Below, piece by piece: positions 1-6,447 of a stretch of 17,500 bases of DNA. The notes under the pieces are model-generated. The model saw only the letters and a program-made list of their open reading frames with translations, ran no database searches and was not told the origin of the DNA. The position numbers and the translations under genes were made by a program. Each line of letters starts with the position of its first letter. Position 1 is the stretch's first letter. The DNA lies in assembly GCA_938009115.1 (NCBI GenBank), contig CALLHZ010000078.1, positions 1 through 17,500 on the forward strand, given 5' to 3'. The DNA is from an uncultured Clostridia bacterium (lineage in GTDB: Bacteria; Bacillota; Clostridia; Peptostreptococcales; Anaerovoracaceae).

Positions 1-54
1 GTTTGGGTCAATTTCTGTCCGGCGATTTCCATCATTTTTCGTCCGGCGTTGACA
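1..54. mobile_element. Possible insertion-sequence terminus (IS21-like) at contig edge
   Basis: The sequence shows GTCCGGCG twice, at 17-24 and 41-48, a 24-bp period, and ends in GTTGACA at 48-54. Read outward from the element this gives a terminal CA, and on the other strand a start with TGTCAAC. IS21-family ends typically carry such reiterated short repeats and a TG/CA terminus; that family match is from memory. No transposase is visible because the window begins here. The stop codon of the neighbouring gene lies only 11 bp away. It could instead be a chance repeat. Confidence 0.33.
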
Positions 55-64
55 TTATTAATCA

Positions 65-1186
65 TCAAAAACCCAAATCAATAAGTAGCGCTTTGATAAC
101 ATAAGGACTAATAGCACCAGTTACGTAAGGGTTTACGGTAAGTCGTCCCACAATATTGCCATCTCCATCAATAATTAATGGTGGCGTTGATGTGTACTTA
201 TTAAAAGCACTATACAATCTATATTCGCTTCCATATGCACCATATTCGTTCCATATACTATACATTCTGTATTTACTCCCATATGCACCATATTCATTAA
301 ATATACTATCAGAATCATACTCATTTGAAGTCAATTTCCCAAGATATTCACGAACAGTTTCATCTGAGTAAAGAGAAAGCGGTCCAACTATATTTCCACT
401 TGAATTTTGTGAAGAAGTGTCAACTACTGGAGCCGGTTCAACAACATGATAAACAATTTCTCCATCTTTCCATTCTCCCGTATATTCCTCACCGTCAGCC
501 CATACATAAGTTCCGTATCCAGTACGTTGTCCATCTTTCCAGTCTCCGGTGTATTTATCACCATCGGCCCATATATATGTACCGGATCCATCAAAAATGC
601 CATCACTCCAATCACCCGTATATGTATCTCCATTTGTGTAAATCAAAGTACCGGTACCATCTGGAATTCCATATTTGGTATATCCTATATAAGTAGTACC
701 ATCTTCATAATTAATAGTCTCGCTATTTATTATAGACTCAACTTTTGTTATGACTTCAACGTTACTCGTTGTTGAATTCCATGTTACGTTTGCACCAAAA
801 GCCTCAAGTACAGCTCTGATTGGAAGATAAGTCCTTCCATCCTTGATTTGCGCTGCGGTATCGTTAAGTTTAACAACACCATTGACCGTTATATATGAAA
901 ATCCGACTGGTACTTTAACAACCGTTCCGTTTTTCTCGACGGATGCAATTTTGTTTACATTATCCCATGTAACTATGCACCCTGAGGCTTCCATAGTGAC
1001 CCTTAAGGGCACTTGTGTCCTATTGGCCTTGTCTATGAATGGCTGCCCCGAATCGGCAGTAAAAACGACCTGCTCGCCATCCAGACTAACTCCAATATTT
1101 ACTCCATAGATTTCTACAATAGTAAAAGACATTAATATAACAATTATAGTAATTAACAAGGTGCATACCTTACTTGTATTCCTCAT
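65..1186 (-). CDS. Secreted stalk-domain/MORN-repeat protein with YGAYGS-repeat C-terminus
   Basis: This is a 373-residue exported protein of unknown function. A hydrophobic signal segment fills about residues 7-27. Residues ~30-148 resemble the copper amine oxidase N-terminal (stalk) domain, with two copies of a PLR/PIRAxxEAxG motif; in Firmicutes this domain is usually a surface module, not an oxidase. Residues ~165-243 hold three to four MORN repeats (YTGDWKDG, YTGEWKDG). The C-terminus repeats NEYGAYGS twice, 16 residues apart, then PLIIDGDGNIVGRLTVN. The start is chosen at the second of two nearby in-frame ATGs because AGGAG lies 7 nt before it; the first ATG (1201) has no ribosome binding site. 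It stands alone on the minus strand in AT-rich sequence. Wall or envelope attachment is inference. Confidence 0.82.
   Translation of the reverse strand: MRNTSKVCTLLITIIVILMSFTIVEIYGVNIGVSLDGEQVVFTADSGQPFIDKANRTQVPLRVTMEASGCIVTWDNVNKIASVEKNGTVVKVPVGFSYITVNGVVKLNDTAAQIKDGRTYLPIRAVLEAFGANVTWNSTTSNVEVITKVESIINSETINYEDGTTYIGYTKYGIPDGTGTLIYTNGDTYTGDWSDGIFDGSGTYIWADGDKYTGDWKDGQRTGYGTYVWADGEEYTGEWKDGEIVYHVVEPAPVVDTSSQNSSGNIVGPLSLYSDETVREYLGKLTSNEYDSDSIFNEYGAYGSKYRMYSIWNEYGAYGSEYRLYSAFNKYTSTPPLIIDGDGNIVGRLTVNPYVTGAISPYVIKALLIDLGF
231..295. repeat. Direct repeat of 17 bp inside the stalk/MORN gene
   Basis: CCATATGCACCATATTC occurs at 231-247 and again at 279-295, a 48-bp period that equals 16 codons. 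It encodes the repeated NEYGAYGS unit in the C-terminus of the secreted protein, so it is a coding repeat and not a mobile element. Confidence 0.85.
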
Positions 1187-1429
1187 TTTAAGTCTCCTCA
1201 TCTAACAAAAAATGCAACAGAAAATGTTATCGTGTAAGCAGTCAAGTGAAACCAGCAACTTCTCGCCATTTATTCTTCTTTGGAAATTATTGGTTCCTTA
1301 AATATCTTATAAGTATCCAAAGCAGCCATACACATCCGGTAGGTATTACCACTAATTTACTCATATGTAATGCCCTTGTCAATTTGATGATATGTAGTTT
1401 ATATATTAAAAAGCTCGTTTGAGTGATAA

Positions 1430-1663
1430 TTATTGGTGAAAAATGTTATTTTGGGAAAAGAAACAAGAGAAAAGCGACTCTTCTTGATAGAATCGTCGAT
1501 CTCTATGTATATCGGTATTGTCATTATTTAAATCATTTATAGGGATAATTTTTATAAAATGCCATGATATCATTTTTCCATACAGAAAATATAGTTTCAA
1601 TGTTTTAAGTTCCCTGTGACTGCATTGGTCGAGCGCTTTTGTAACACCATCATATAATTTATT
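1430..1663 (-). other. Open frame without a start codon, possible gene remnant
   Basis: Within the 520-base AT-rich gap between the secreted protein and the AbrB fragment, one minus-strand frame stays open for about 77 codons. Its first part (KALDQCSHRELKTLK, then LYFLYGK) looks protein-like; the later part is low in character. There is no convincing start, since the first ATG is about 32 codons in, and no ribosome binding site. I do not recognise a family. It may be a decayed small gene or a chance frame. The rest of 1187-1706 shows nothing I can name. Confidence 0.15.
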
Positions 1664-1706
1664 TTAATCCAAACCGCATTTCGAATCAAAGATGTTTCGT
1701 AAATGG

Positions 1707-1851
1707 TTATTTACTTTTCAATACTTCAAGGCAACTATTACATAATTTCTTGCCACGATAATTTCTTAGATTTTCCATTTCTCCACAGAGCACGCATTTA
1801 TTTTCATACTTTTTAAGGATAATATATTCATTGTCAACGTAGATATGGTAT
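1707..1851 (-). pseudogene. C-terminal fragment of an AbrB/SpoVT-type transition-state regulator
   Basis: The minus strand encodes HIYVDNEYIILKKYE, then KCVLCG and KKLCNSCLEVLKSK before a TAA at 1707-1709. In Clostridial AbrB-family DNA-binding proteins the swapped-hairpin N-terminal domain ends in an EIYVDxExIILKKYE-type segment and is followed by a CxxC...CxxC zinc-ribbon-like tail. This matches that second half. The N-terminal DNA-binding half and the start codon are missing because the IS3 element abuts it at about 1852. The four cysteines are intact, so the loss looks recent. No function is expected. Identification rests on recall of the family pattern and was not searched. Confidence 0.68.
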
Positions 1852-1875
1852 GGCAACACTTTTTCGGACAAAAAT

Positions 1876-2697
1876 TTATAGGTTCTGTGCTTTAAATTCC
1901 TTCGGGCTAAGGTAGCCCAGGGAACTATGAATCCGAAAATTATTGAACCAATTCACATAATCAGCAAGCTCGATTTTTAGCCGATTCAGGCTTTCGAAAT
2001 TGCGTCCGTGAATAAATTCTGTCTTAAAAATTTTGAAGGTCGATTCTGCAACGGCATTGTCATATGGGCAACCCTTAAGGCTCAACGATCTTCGGATGTG
2101 GAAGGTATCAAGAACCTCGTCGATGACCTGGTTATTGAATTCACCTCCACGGTCTGTATGAAACATTTGGATCCGGCTAAGATCCGCATGAACTGTTGCG
2201 AATGCGTCCATCACCAAATTAGCGGTTTTCACTGATCCTGCGCTGCAACCGATGATCTCCCGGTTAAACAGATCCACGAGCAAACAGATATAGTTCCATT
2301 TGTAATTGACTCTGACATAGGTCAAATCGCTTACGACAGCGGCATATTCTTTCTGGTCGTTGAATTGGCGGTTGAGCTCATTTGGAATCGTTGATTCGTT
2401 GCTTTTTCCCTTGTACCCTTTGAAATGACTGCGGCTGTAAGCCGAATAGAGTTCTTTCTGCTTCATGATTCGACTGATGCGTCGGCGAGAAGCAAAAATG
2501 TCAATCTTCTGGAGCTCGACTCGGATTTTCCGGCTTCCATAAGCCCGGCGATTTTGATGAAATACAGTTTGGACGGCTTCCGACAGAGCGCTTTCATCGG
2601 GCTTTGCAACTACTTCATAATAGTAGGTGCTGCGGGCAATGCGAAGGCATTTACACATCGCTGATATACAGTATTTGTGGGCATTGGCCCGAATCAC
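1876..2697 (-). CDS. IS3-family transposase OrfB (DDE integrase)
   Basis: This is the 273-residue catalytic half of an IS3 transposase. Residues ~1-110 contain the HTH_21-like region with RRAYGSRKIRVEL. The rve integrase core follows with the catalytic triad visible: D124 in SDLTYV, D182 in FHTDRGGEF and E218 in NAVAESTF. The second Asp and the Glu are separated by 35 residues, as expected for IS3 elements. The listed start is a GTG directly behind orfA; the frame is also open upstream across the orfA stop, so the functional product is probably an OrfAB fusion made by -1 frameshifting. Length and motifs look complete. It cuts and joins the IS ends. Confidence 0.93.
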   Translation of the reverse strand: MIRANAHKYCISAMCKCLRIARSTYYYEVVAKPDESALSEAVQTVFHQNRRAYGSRKIRVELQKIDIFASRRRISRIMKQKELYSAYSRSHFKGYKGKSNESTIPNELNRQFNDQKEYAAVVSDLTYVRVNYKWNYICLLVDLFNREIIGCSAGSVKTANLVMDAFATVHADLSRIQMFHTDRGGEFNNQVIDEVLDTFHIRRSLSLKGCPYDNAVAESTFKIFKTEFIHGRNFESLNRLKIELADYVNWFNNFRIHSSLGYLSPKEFKAQNL

Positions 2698-2699
2698 TT

Positions 2700-2712
2700 C
2701 TACTTTTGTGCG
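2700..2712 (-). promoter_or_regulatory. Candidate -1 frameshift site between orfA and orfB
   Basis: On the minus strand the end of orfA reads GCA CAA AAG TAG. A -1 slip on the A-run lets translation continue in the orfB frame (KVEVIRANA). IS3 elements commonly make OrfAB this way. This is not a perfect X XXY YYZ heptamer, so the assignment is inference from position and frame. Confidence 0.4.
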
Positions 2713-2987
2713 AATATCAGCGCTGCTTGCTTTAAGATATCGTTCTCCATTTTAAGCTGCTTGTTTTCCTTCCGCAGTTTCAGCAGTTCGACTTCTCCCG
2801 GCGTTCTGTTATCGCACTCTTTGGCAGAACCGGTAGCATTGATCCGCTTGATCCAACGATCAAGCAGGCTCGGAGCCAGATCGTATTCCCGGCAGATTTC
2901 AGTTTTAGTTTTACCGATATTGTACAACTGAACAATTTGTTGCCTGAACTCTTCAGAAAAAGTTCGGCGTTCTCTTTTGTTACTCAT
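2700..2987 (-). CDS. IS3-family transposase OrfA (helix-turn-helix)
   Basis: This short basic protein (95 residues from this start) binds the IS ends. It has an N-terminal helix-turn-helix of the HTH_Tnp_1/IS3-IS911 type (RRTFSEEFRQQIVQLY, then KTKTEICREYDLAPSLLDRW) and a C-terminal leucine-zipper-like coiled coil (ELLKLRKENKQLKMENDIL). Two in-frame ATGs are possible. The upstream one, at 2996, begins only 1 nt after AAGGAG. The one chosen here lies about 10 nt after it and gives MSNKRERR. The gene ends at a TAG within 3 nt of orfB, which is in the -1 frame. Confidence 0.9.
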   Translation of the reverse strand: MSNKRERRTFSEEFRQQIVQLYNIGKTKTEICREYDLAPSLLDRWIKRINATGSAKECDNRTPGEVELLKLRKENKQLKMENDILKQAALIFAQK

Positions 2988-3027
2988 GCTATTCATTCTC
3001 CTTTATGGTGTTAATGATAGCACTGAA

Positions 3028-4613
3028 CTAATTTTTCTGTCCAGTTAAGTGTAGCCGATCCACATGTGGAACTTGGAGTTTTTTAGGGTTTGGTGTATCA
3101 AACTTATCAAAAGTAATATATGTTCCTTTAGAATTTGAAGGTATTTCCATAGTATTTTTTATGTCATCAATATAGTTAGCTTCACTTGGCATATACCTGT
3201 AACCTGTCGATGGGACGACTGTACCATTTGGAGTCGCGTAAAAGTCTGCCTTTAATCCGCCCTTAACAGCCTTCGCCGCATCCATCGCATCATCTGCATT
3301 TTCGGCGATCTTTAGTCCTTTTGTCACATAGGATCCTGGAGCATAAGGGATGCAGAATGCGCCAACATCCCATAGCAGGAATCCTGCATTTGCCAGGCTT
3401 GGTTTTTTAACGAAGTCTTTAAAGCTCCAACCAATGCTTGCGAAATCGATAATCGTCTCAACAGGGATATTTCCGCTGGAATCCGTGTACCGAACCGGGT
3501 TGTTATAGCAATAGGTGTATAGATTCAGGCTGAGCGGATCGATTGCCTTTTGTCCATTTGGCAGATCCTTCGCTACATAGCTTACGCTATCTTCTGACAA
3601 AAACCGCCCAATCGTCGGGTCATAGTTCCTTGCCCGCAGATAGTAGGTATTCGTCTCCGAATCCAGATACTCTCCACAGTAGCGGAACGGGTTGTCGATC
3701 TGGGATTCTTCCTGCTGCCAAAGCGCCGTCGTAATGGCGCCGCCAAAACCAGGGATCAAGACCTCCTCTTCGTTGCCGTATGGATCATACCTGTAATCCT
3801 TGATTACAGCCCCGAAAAGGTCGCTGAGCTTTGCAACATCCCCATGCCCGTTAAACTGGTAATAATATGTGGTGGGATCGTTGGTATCCTGATCGATCTC
3901 ACGGTAGAGCAGATGACGGCTGTCACGAACATTCGTCGCAGTGATCTTGTGGTCTCATCCTGTTCGATCACGAAGCTCAGCTGGTTATAACCGTTGTACA
4001 GGAATTCTTGCGTCCATGCAGTTACCGGAACTCCGTCTCTGCTTATGGTCGTGGCTTTCAGGATTTGATTTCCCTGTGCATCGTAGTTGAAGAATTGATT
4101 GGAGACTTCACTTTGATCCGTAGTCGATGCGAGGAGCATACGACTGCTAAGGTCGTAGGTATATTGTGTTTCGGCAATTCCGCCGGGGCCAATTTCCGCA
4201 GCTGTGCTGATGTTTCCAAGGTCGTCATACTCGTAGTGTAACACAGCGCCATTTTCTTCGATTACTGTTTTTATGCGGGATAACGGATCATAGCGATAGA
4301 TTGTGCTGTTTCCGTTCTCGATTTTTTCGATCTGGTTGCCGCGCTTGTCGTAGAGGTATTCGTAATTGTCAAGGAGCTCCTCTCCGTTAAAATACCGAAG
4401 AGCGGTAAGGTTTCCGGCAGGCGTATACGAGTACTGGGTCGAAATGCCGGTGTAGCCGCTACGTTCAGTATAAAGCCGCCCGGCTGGATCATAGGTGTAT
4501 TCCGTACGAATGCCCCGGTCCGATACGGCGGTCACTCTGCCTGCAGGGTCATATTCGTAAGACAGCTTGATCTCTACCGCATTGCCTTGTGTCAGGATAA
4601 ACAAGGTTTCCAT
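3028..4613 (-). pseudogene. RHS/YD-repeat protein remnant, frameshifted and truncated by an IS
   Basis: RHS proteins are very large secreted YD-repeat shells that carry a variable C-terminal toxin tip. Only a remnant is present. The 5' piece (3804-4613) has YD repeats such as YEYDPAGRV, YTYDPAGRLY and YEYDDLGN. After DETT the frame is lost near 3946-3949; adding one A to the CACAAG run restores KITATNVRDSRHLLYRE and the rest of the core. The 3' piece (3028-3759) has the RHS-associated core signature (YYLRARNYDPTIGRFLSEDS, then LNLYTYCYNNPV) and a tip starting near SGNIPVETII that includes YATPNGTVVPSTGYRY. The tip stops where the IS begins, and the final codons (TGQKN, stop) are IS sequence. 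Upstream of 4613 the frame is open to about 4709 but has no start codon, no ribosome binding site and no YD repeats. The toxin class cannot be assigned. Confidence 0.85.
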
Positions 4614-4751
4614 TTGATAGTATATAGTCTTAATTGCCTTTTCAAGCCTGCATTGATTTAATTTAACAAATAATCGATTATCCCCATGTGGTCTGCGGAT
4701 TTTATGCTTTTATGCTACGAGCTGATAATGCGACCCGAAAAAACAAAAAAT
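4614..4751. other. Junction sequence with no recognised feature
   Basis: AT-rich DNA lies between the broken 5' end of the RHS remnant and the inverted-repeat element. The RHS frame stays open here on the minus strand to a stop at 4710-4712, but the residues do not look like RHS repeats. An A-rich run at 4737-4750 precedes the element. Confidence 0.4.
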
Positions 4752-4784
4752 AGACGTGTCTATCATGTCTCAGGCAGAAGACAA
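4752..4784 (+). repeat. Left terminal inverted repeat with AGACGTG/CATGTCT palindrome
   Basis: Arms AGACGTG (4752-4758) and CATGTCT (4764-4770) pair around TCTAT with one G:T pair. CAGGCAGAAGACAA follows. It matches the right repeat at about 26 of 33 positions in inverted orientation. Confidence 0.6.
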
Positions 4785-4785
4785 T

Positions 4786-4813
4786 GCTCTTGGGCATGGC
4801 CCAGGAGCTTTTC
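4786..4813 (+). terminator. GC-rich hairpin with T-tract, terminator-like
   Basis: GCTCTTGGGC (4786-4795) pairs with GCCCAGGAGC (4799-4808), with a single T:G pair and an ATG loop, followed by TTTTC on the plus strand. This is a classic rho-independent shape, but no plus-strand gene ends here. It begins 2 bp inside the left inverted repeat. Confidence 0.55.
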
Positions 4814-4967
4814 TATTCAGCAAATTTCAAAAGCCCGATGTCCGTTTAATTGCAAAACGCCATGGCAGCAGCTGCGGCCGGCGCTACGATCCCGGGGTGC
4901 GCCATGCTGTCTCTTCGCCCCGGCTCCTTCAATTGGGCGGTCAGCCGAAGGCCGGAAAAAGATAAGC

Positions 4968-5008
4968 GTTATACAGGGTAAGCTCGAAAAGCCGAGTTCC
5001 TGTATAAC
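4968..5008. repeat. TATACAGG hairpin repeat, copy 1
   Basis: Perfect 10-bp arms GTTATACAGG (4968-4977) and CCTGTATAAC (4999-5008) enclose 21 bp. These hold a smaller inner stem, CTCG (4983-4986) with CGAG (4993-4996). Confidence 0.75.
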
Positions 5009-5063
5009 TTTCTGCCGAGCATACTTTTTTCTTGCAAACAGAAAAGCAAAAGAGGTATGAGAA

Positions 5064-5103
5064 TTATGCAGGAAACGGATTTAAAAGCTTTTTCCTGTAT
5101 AAC
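5064..5103. repeat. TATACAGG hairpin repeat, copy 2
   Basis: TTATGCAGGAAA (from 5064) pairs with TTTCCTGTATAA (to 5102), with one A-to-G change relative to the TTATACAGG arm. The interior includes AAGCTT. Confidence 0.7.
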
Positions 5104-5197
5104 GATCCACGGCATTCTTCACTATTTGCCGCTTTTTCAGCAGTATTGCAGTCGATTCTTCCAATGAGCCGACAAGTGCTGCCTCCTGTAATCAAGA

Positions 5198-5237
5198 GTT
5201 ATACAGGAAACAAGCTAATCCAATATTACCTGTATAA
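5198..5237. repeat. TATACAGG hairpin repeat, copy 3
   Basis: GTTATACAGGAAAC (5198-5211) is followed by CCTGTATAA (5229-5237), giving a 9-bp stem. A further half-arm, CCTGTA, lies just upstream at 5184-5189, so an alternative stem on that side is possible. Confidence 0.7.
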
Positions 5238-5354
5238 AAGCAAGATATACTTGAAACTATTTCAGCCCGATTTGGGATAAATGGTTTCAATTGTAGCCTG
5301 TCTTGCATCCATTTCAGCTGGTCGGCAGCGAACACTTATAATAAACAGAAAAAA

Positions 5355-5395
5355 GTTATACAGGAAACCTCTTTTATTGAAGTTTTCTGTATAAA
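5355..5395. repeat. TATACAGG hairpin repeat, copy 4
   Basis: GTTATACAGGAAAC (5355-5368) pairs with GTTTTCTGTATAAA (5382-5395) over 14 positions with two departures from perfect symmetry, one a possible G:T pair. The GTTATACAGGAAAC arm is identical to that of copy 3. Confidence 0.72.
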
Positions 5396-5410
5396 TTCTC
5401 CTAGTGCACG

Positions 5411-5466
5411 GAAAAAGAGAAGACTGAAGACAATCCCAGTTTTCTGCCTGAGTTTGTCTTCAGTCT
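5411..5466 (-). terminator. Rho-independent terminator after tcdA
   Basis: On the minus strand AGACTGAAGACAA and TTGTCTTCAGTCT form a perfect 13-bp stem (5454-5466 with 5421-5433) around 20 nt. TCTCTTTTTC follows at 5420-5411. It lies about 55 nt past the tcdA stop and would end the yicC-gmk-rpoZ-tcdA transcript. Its first arm is inside the right inverted repeat. Confidence 0.6.
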
Positions 5467-5486
5467 GAGACATGTTTATCATGTCT
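5454..5486 (-). repeat. Right terminal inverted repeat with AGACATG/CATGTCT palindrome
   Basis: The plus strand reads AGACATG (5468-5474), TTTAT, CATGTCT (5480-5486), a perfect 7-bp-arm palindrome. The reverse complement of the whole segment aligns with 4752-4784. Confidence 0.6.
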
Positions 5487-5519
5487 ACTTTCTCCTGTCG
5501 ACTCGCTGATGTTAGAATA

Positions 5520-6242
5520 TCATTTTTTTATCAGATCCTTCAGGATCTTCCCGGCGATCATTGTCCCGGCGACAGCAGGCATATAGGAAATGCTGGCGGT
5601 CACTCTGGGCCCTTCCGCTTCCGGGCGTTCCGGTGGTGTTTCGTCAGAAAAAAGGACCGGTACATCGGATAGGCCCAGAGCACGAAGTTCTCTTCGCATC
5701 ACTCTGGCCAGCGGACAGGTATGGGATTTGCTCACGGGTGCAATCCGAAAGCGAGCGGGATCCAGTTTGTTGCCGGCGCCCATGGCGCTGATTACCGGAA
5801 TCCCCAGTTCGCGAGCTGTACGGATCAGCAGGACCTTTGCGCCCACGTCGTCGATGGCGTCGGCGATGTAATCATAGCGCTCCAGCTGCAGCTCCGGCAG
5901 CGTATCTGCCGTCAAACGCAACGGGTATTCCCGAAGGACCAGATCCGGATTGATGGAATGAAAGCGTTCGGCGGCTGCCTTCGTTTTTTCCATGCCCACA
6001 GTGTGAGAAACCGCCAGGATCTGGCGGTTCAGGTTCGTTACATCGACCCGGTCGAAATCGCAAAGACCCAAAGTGCCGACGCCGGCCCGGGCCAGGTTTT
6101 CGGCAATGTGGCCACCCACACCGCCAAGACCCACGACCAGTACGGAGGCCTTTTGGAGCCTTTCCATGGCAGCAGGACCGATCAGGCGAAGGGTCCTGTC
6201 TCTGAAATCCTTCACCGAAGGATCAGTTTCTTTCGGGTTCAT
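5520..6242 (-). CDS. tcdA: tRNA threonylcarbamoyladenosine dehydratase, ThiF/E1-like
   Basis: TcdA (YgdL/CsdL) uses ATP to cyclise t6A at position 37 of ANN-decoding tRNAs, giving the cyclic form. The 240-residue length is typical of the family. The nucleotide-binding glycine motif GLGGVGGH sits at residues 38-45, followed by CDFDRVDVTNLNRQ (61-74), DAIDD (128-132), SAMGAGNKLDP (152-162) and CPLARVMRREL (176-186). The last two are hallmarks separating TcdA from ThiF and MoeB. The start overlaps the end of rpoZ by 20 nt, so translation is probably coupled; only a weak AGAGGG lies about 20 nt upstream. Genes more usual after rpoZ (coaBC, priA) are not here. It is the last gene of its operon. 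Confidence 0.92.
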   Translation of the reverse strand: MNPKETDPSVKDFRDRTLRLIGPAAMERLQKASVLVVGLGGVGGHIAENLARAGVGTLGLCDFDRVDVTNLNRQILAVSHTVGMEKTKAAAERFHSINPDLVLREYPLRLTADTLPELQLERYDYIADAIDDVGAKVLLIRTARELGIPVISAMGAGNKLDPARFRIAPVSKSHTCPLARVMRRELRALGLSDVPVLFSDETPPERPEAEGPRVTASISYMPAVAGTMIAGKILKDLIKK

Positions 6243-6447
6243 CGGTTGCGAAGGACTGCGCCCTCTTGTAGCTGATCAGATCGTCACTAATCTCAAACGT
6301 GGCGACAGACACCGGCTTGTTGCTCTCCATAAGGGTGAGCTTGGGCTTTCCGTCCACCAGGTCTCTGGCGCGCTTTGCTGCCATGATGACCAGGGTGTAA
6401 CGACTGTCCACTTTTGTTTTCAGTAAATTGATCGATGGATATAACAT
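6223..6447 (-). CDS. rpoZ: DNA-directed RNA polymerase omega subunit
   Basis: Omega assists folding and assembly of the beta-prime subunit in RNA polymerase. The 74-residue protein fits short Firmicute versions. The conserved core is visible as SRYTLVIMAAKRARDL (residues 15-30), then a basic-hydrophobic segment and a C-terminal ATFEISDDLISY helix. The ATG directly follows the gmk stop with no gap, and AGGAGG sits inside the last gmk codons at good spacing. Its end overlaps the tcdA start by 20 nt. Confidence 0.95.
   Translation of the reverse strand: MLYPSINLLKTKVDSRYTLVIMAAKRARDLVDGKPKLTLMESNKPVSVATFEISDDLISYKRAQSFATDEPERN

Larger units (their letters stand above)
1852..3056 (-). mobile_element. 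IS3-family insertion sequence, about 1.2 kb
   Basis: Two overlapping-style transposase frames (orfA and orfB) are flanked by imperfect inverted repeats. From the left edge inward the plus strand reads GGCAACACTT...CGGACAAAAAT; from the right edge inward the minus strand reads GGCTACACTT...TGGACAGAAAAAT, with further similarity to GTTC(A/T)GTGCT. The exact ends are uncertain by about 10 bp; a shorter reading puts them at 1865 and 3043, at the GGACA motif. No 3-4 bp target duplication is seen with either choice. Both open frames look intact, so the element may be active. Confidence 0.8.
4751..5487. mobile_element. Candidate MITE-like element with TA-flanked inverted repeats
   Basis: The first 33 bp from 4752 and the reverse complement of 5454-5486 match at about 26 of 33 positions. 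Both contain AGACRTG, a 5-bp spacer, CATGTCTCAG, 3 bp, then GAAGACAA. A TA dinucleotide sits at each outer edge (4751-4752 and 5486-5487), as the TA target duplication of IS630/Tc1-mariner-type elements would, although TA can also be counted as part of the repeat. The ~735-bp interior has no credible gene; the plus-strand frames at 4686-5060 and 5032-5280 have no ribosome binding site and resemble no protein I know. It does carry terminator-like hairpins near both ends and four related internal hairpins. It may be a non-autonomous element or a structured non-coding locus. Confidence 0.4.

Noticed and set aside
2..77. Inverted pair TTTGGGT (2-8) and ACCCAAA (71-77)
   Set aside because: It is only 7 bp, with one arm inside the coding end of the secreted protein; likely chance.
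1443..1487. 14-codon plus-strand frame MLFWEKKQEKSDSS
   Set aside because: It is too short and has only a weak GGTGA upstream, no context and no recognised peptide family.
4968..5008. Riboswitch or T-box leader
   Set aside because: No gene lies downstream on the plus strand in suitable position, and no conserved riboswitch core is visible.
4686..5280. Plus-strand frames of 124 and 82 residues in the hairpin region
   Set aside because: They run through the hairpin repeats, have no ribosome binding site and unnatural composition, and resemble no family I know.
4968..5395. CRISPR array or integron attC sites
   Set aside because: Spacing is irregular (95-157 bp), the repeats are inverted pairs with variable loops, and the arms do not fit the RYYYAAC/GTTRRRY order of attC. 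No cas or integrase gene is present.
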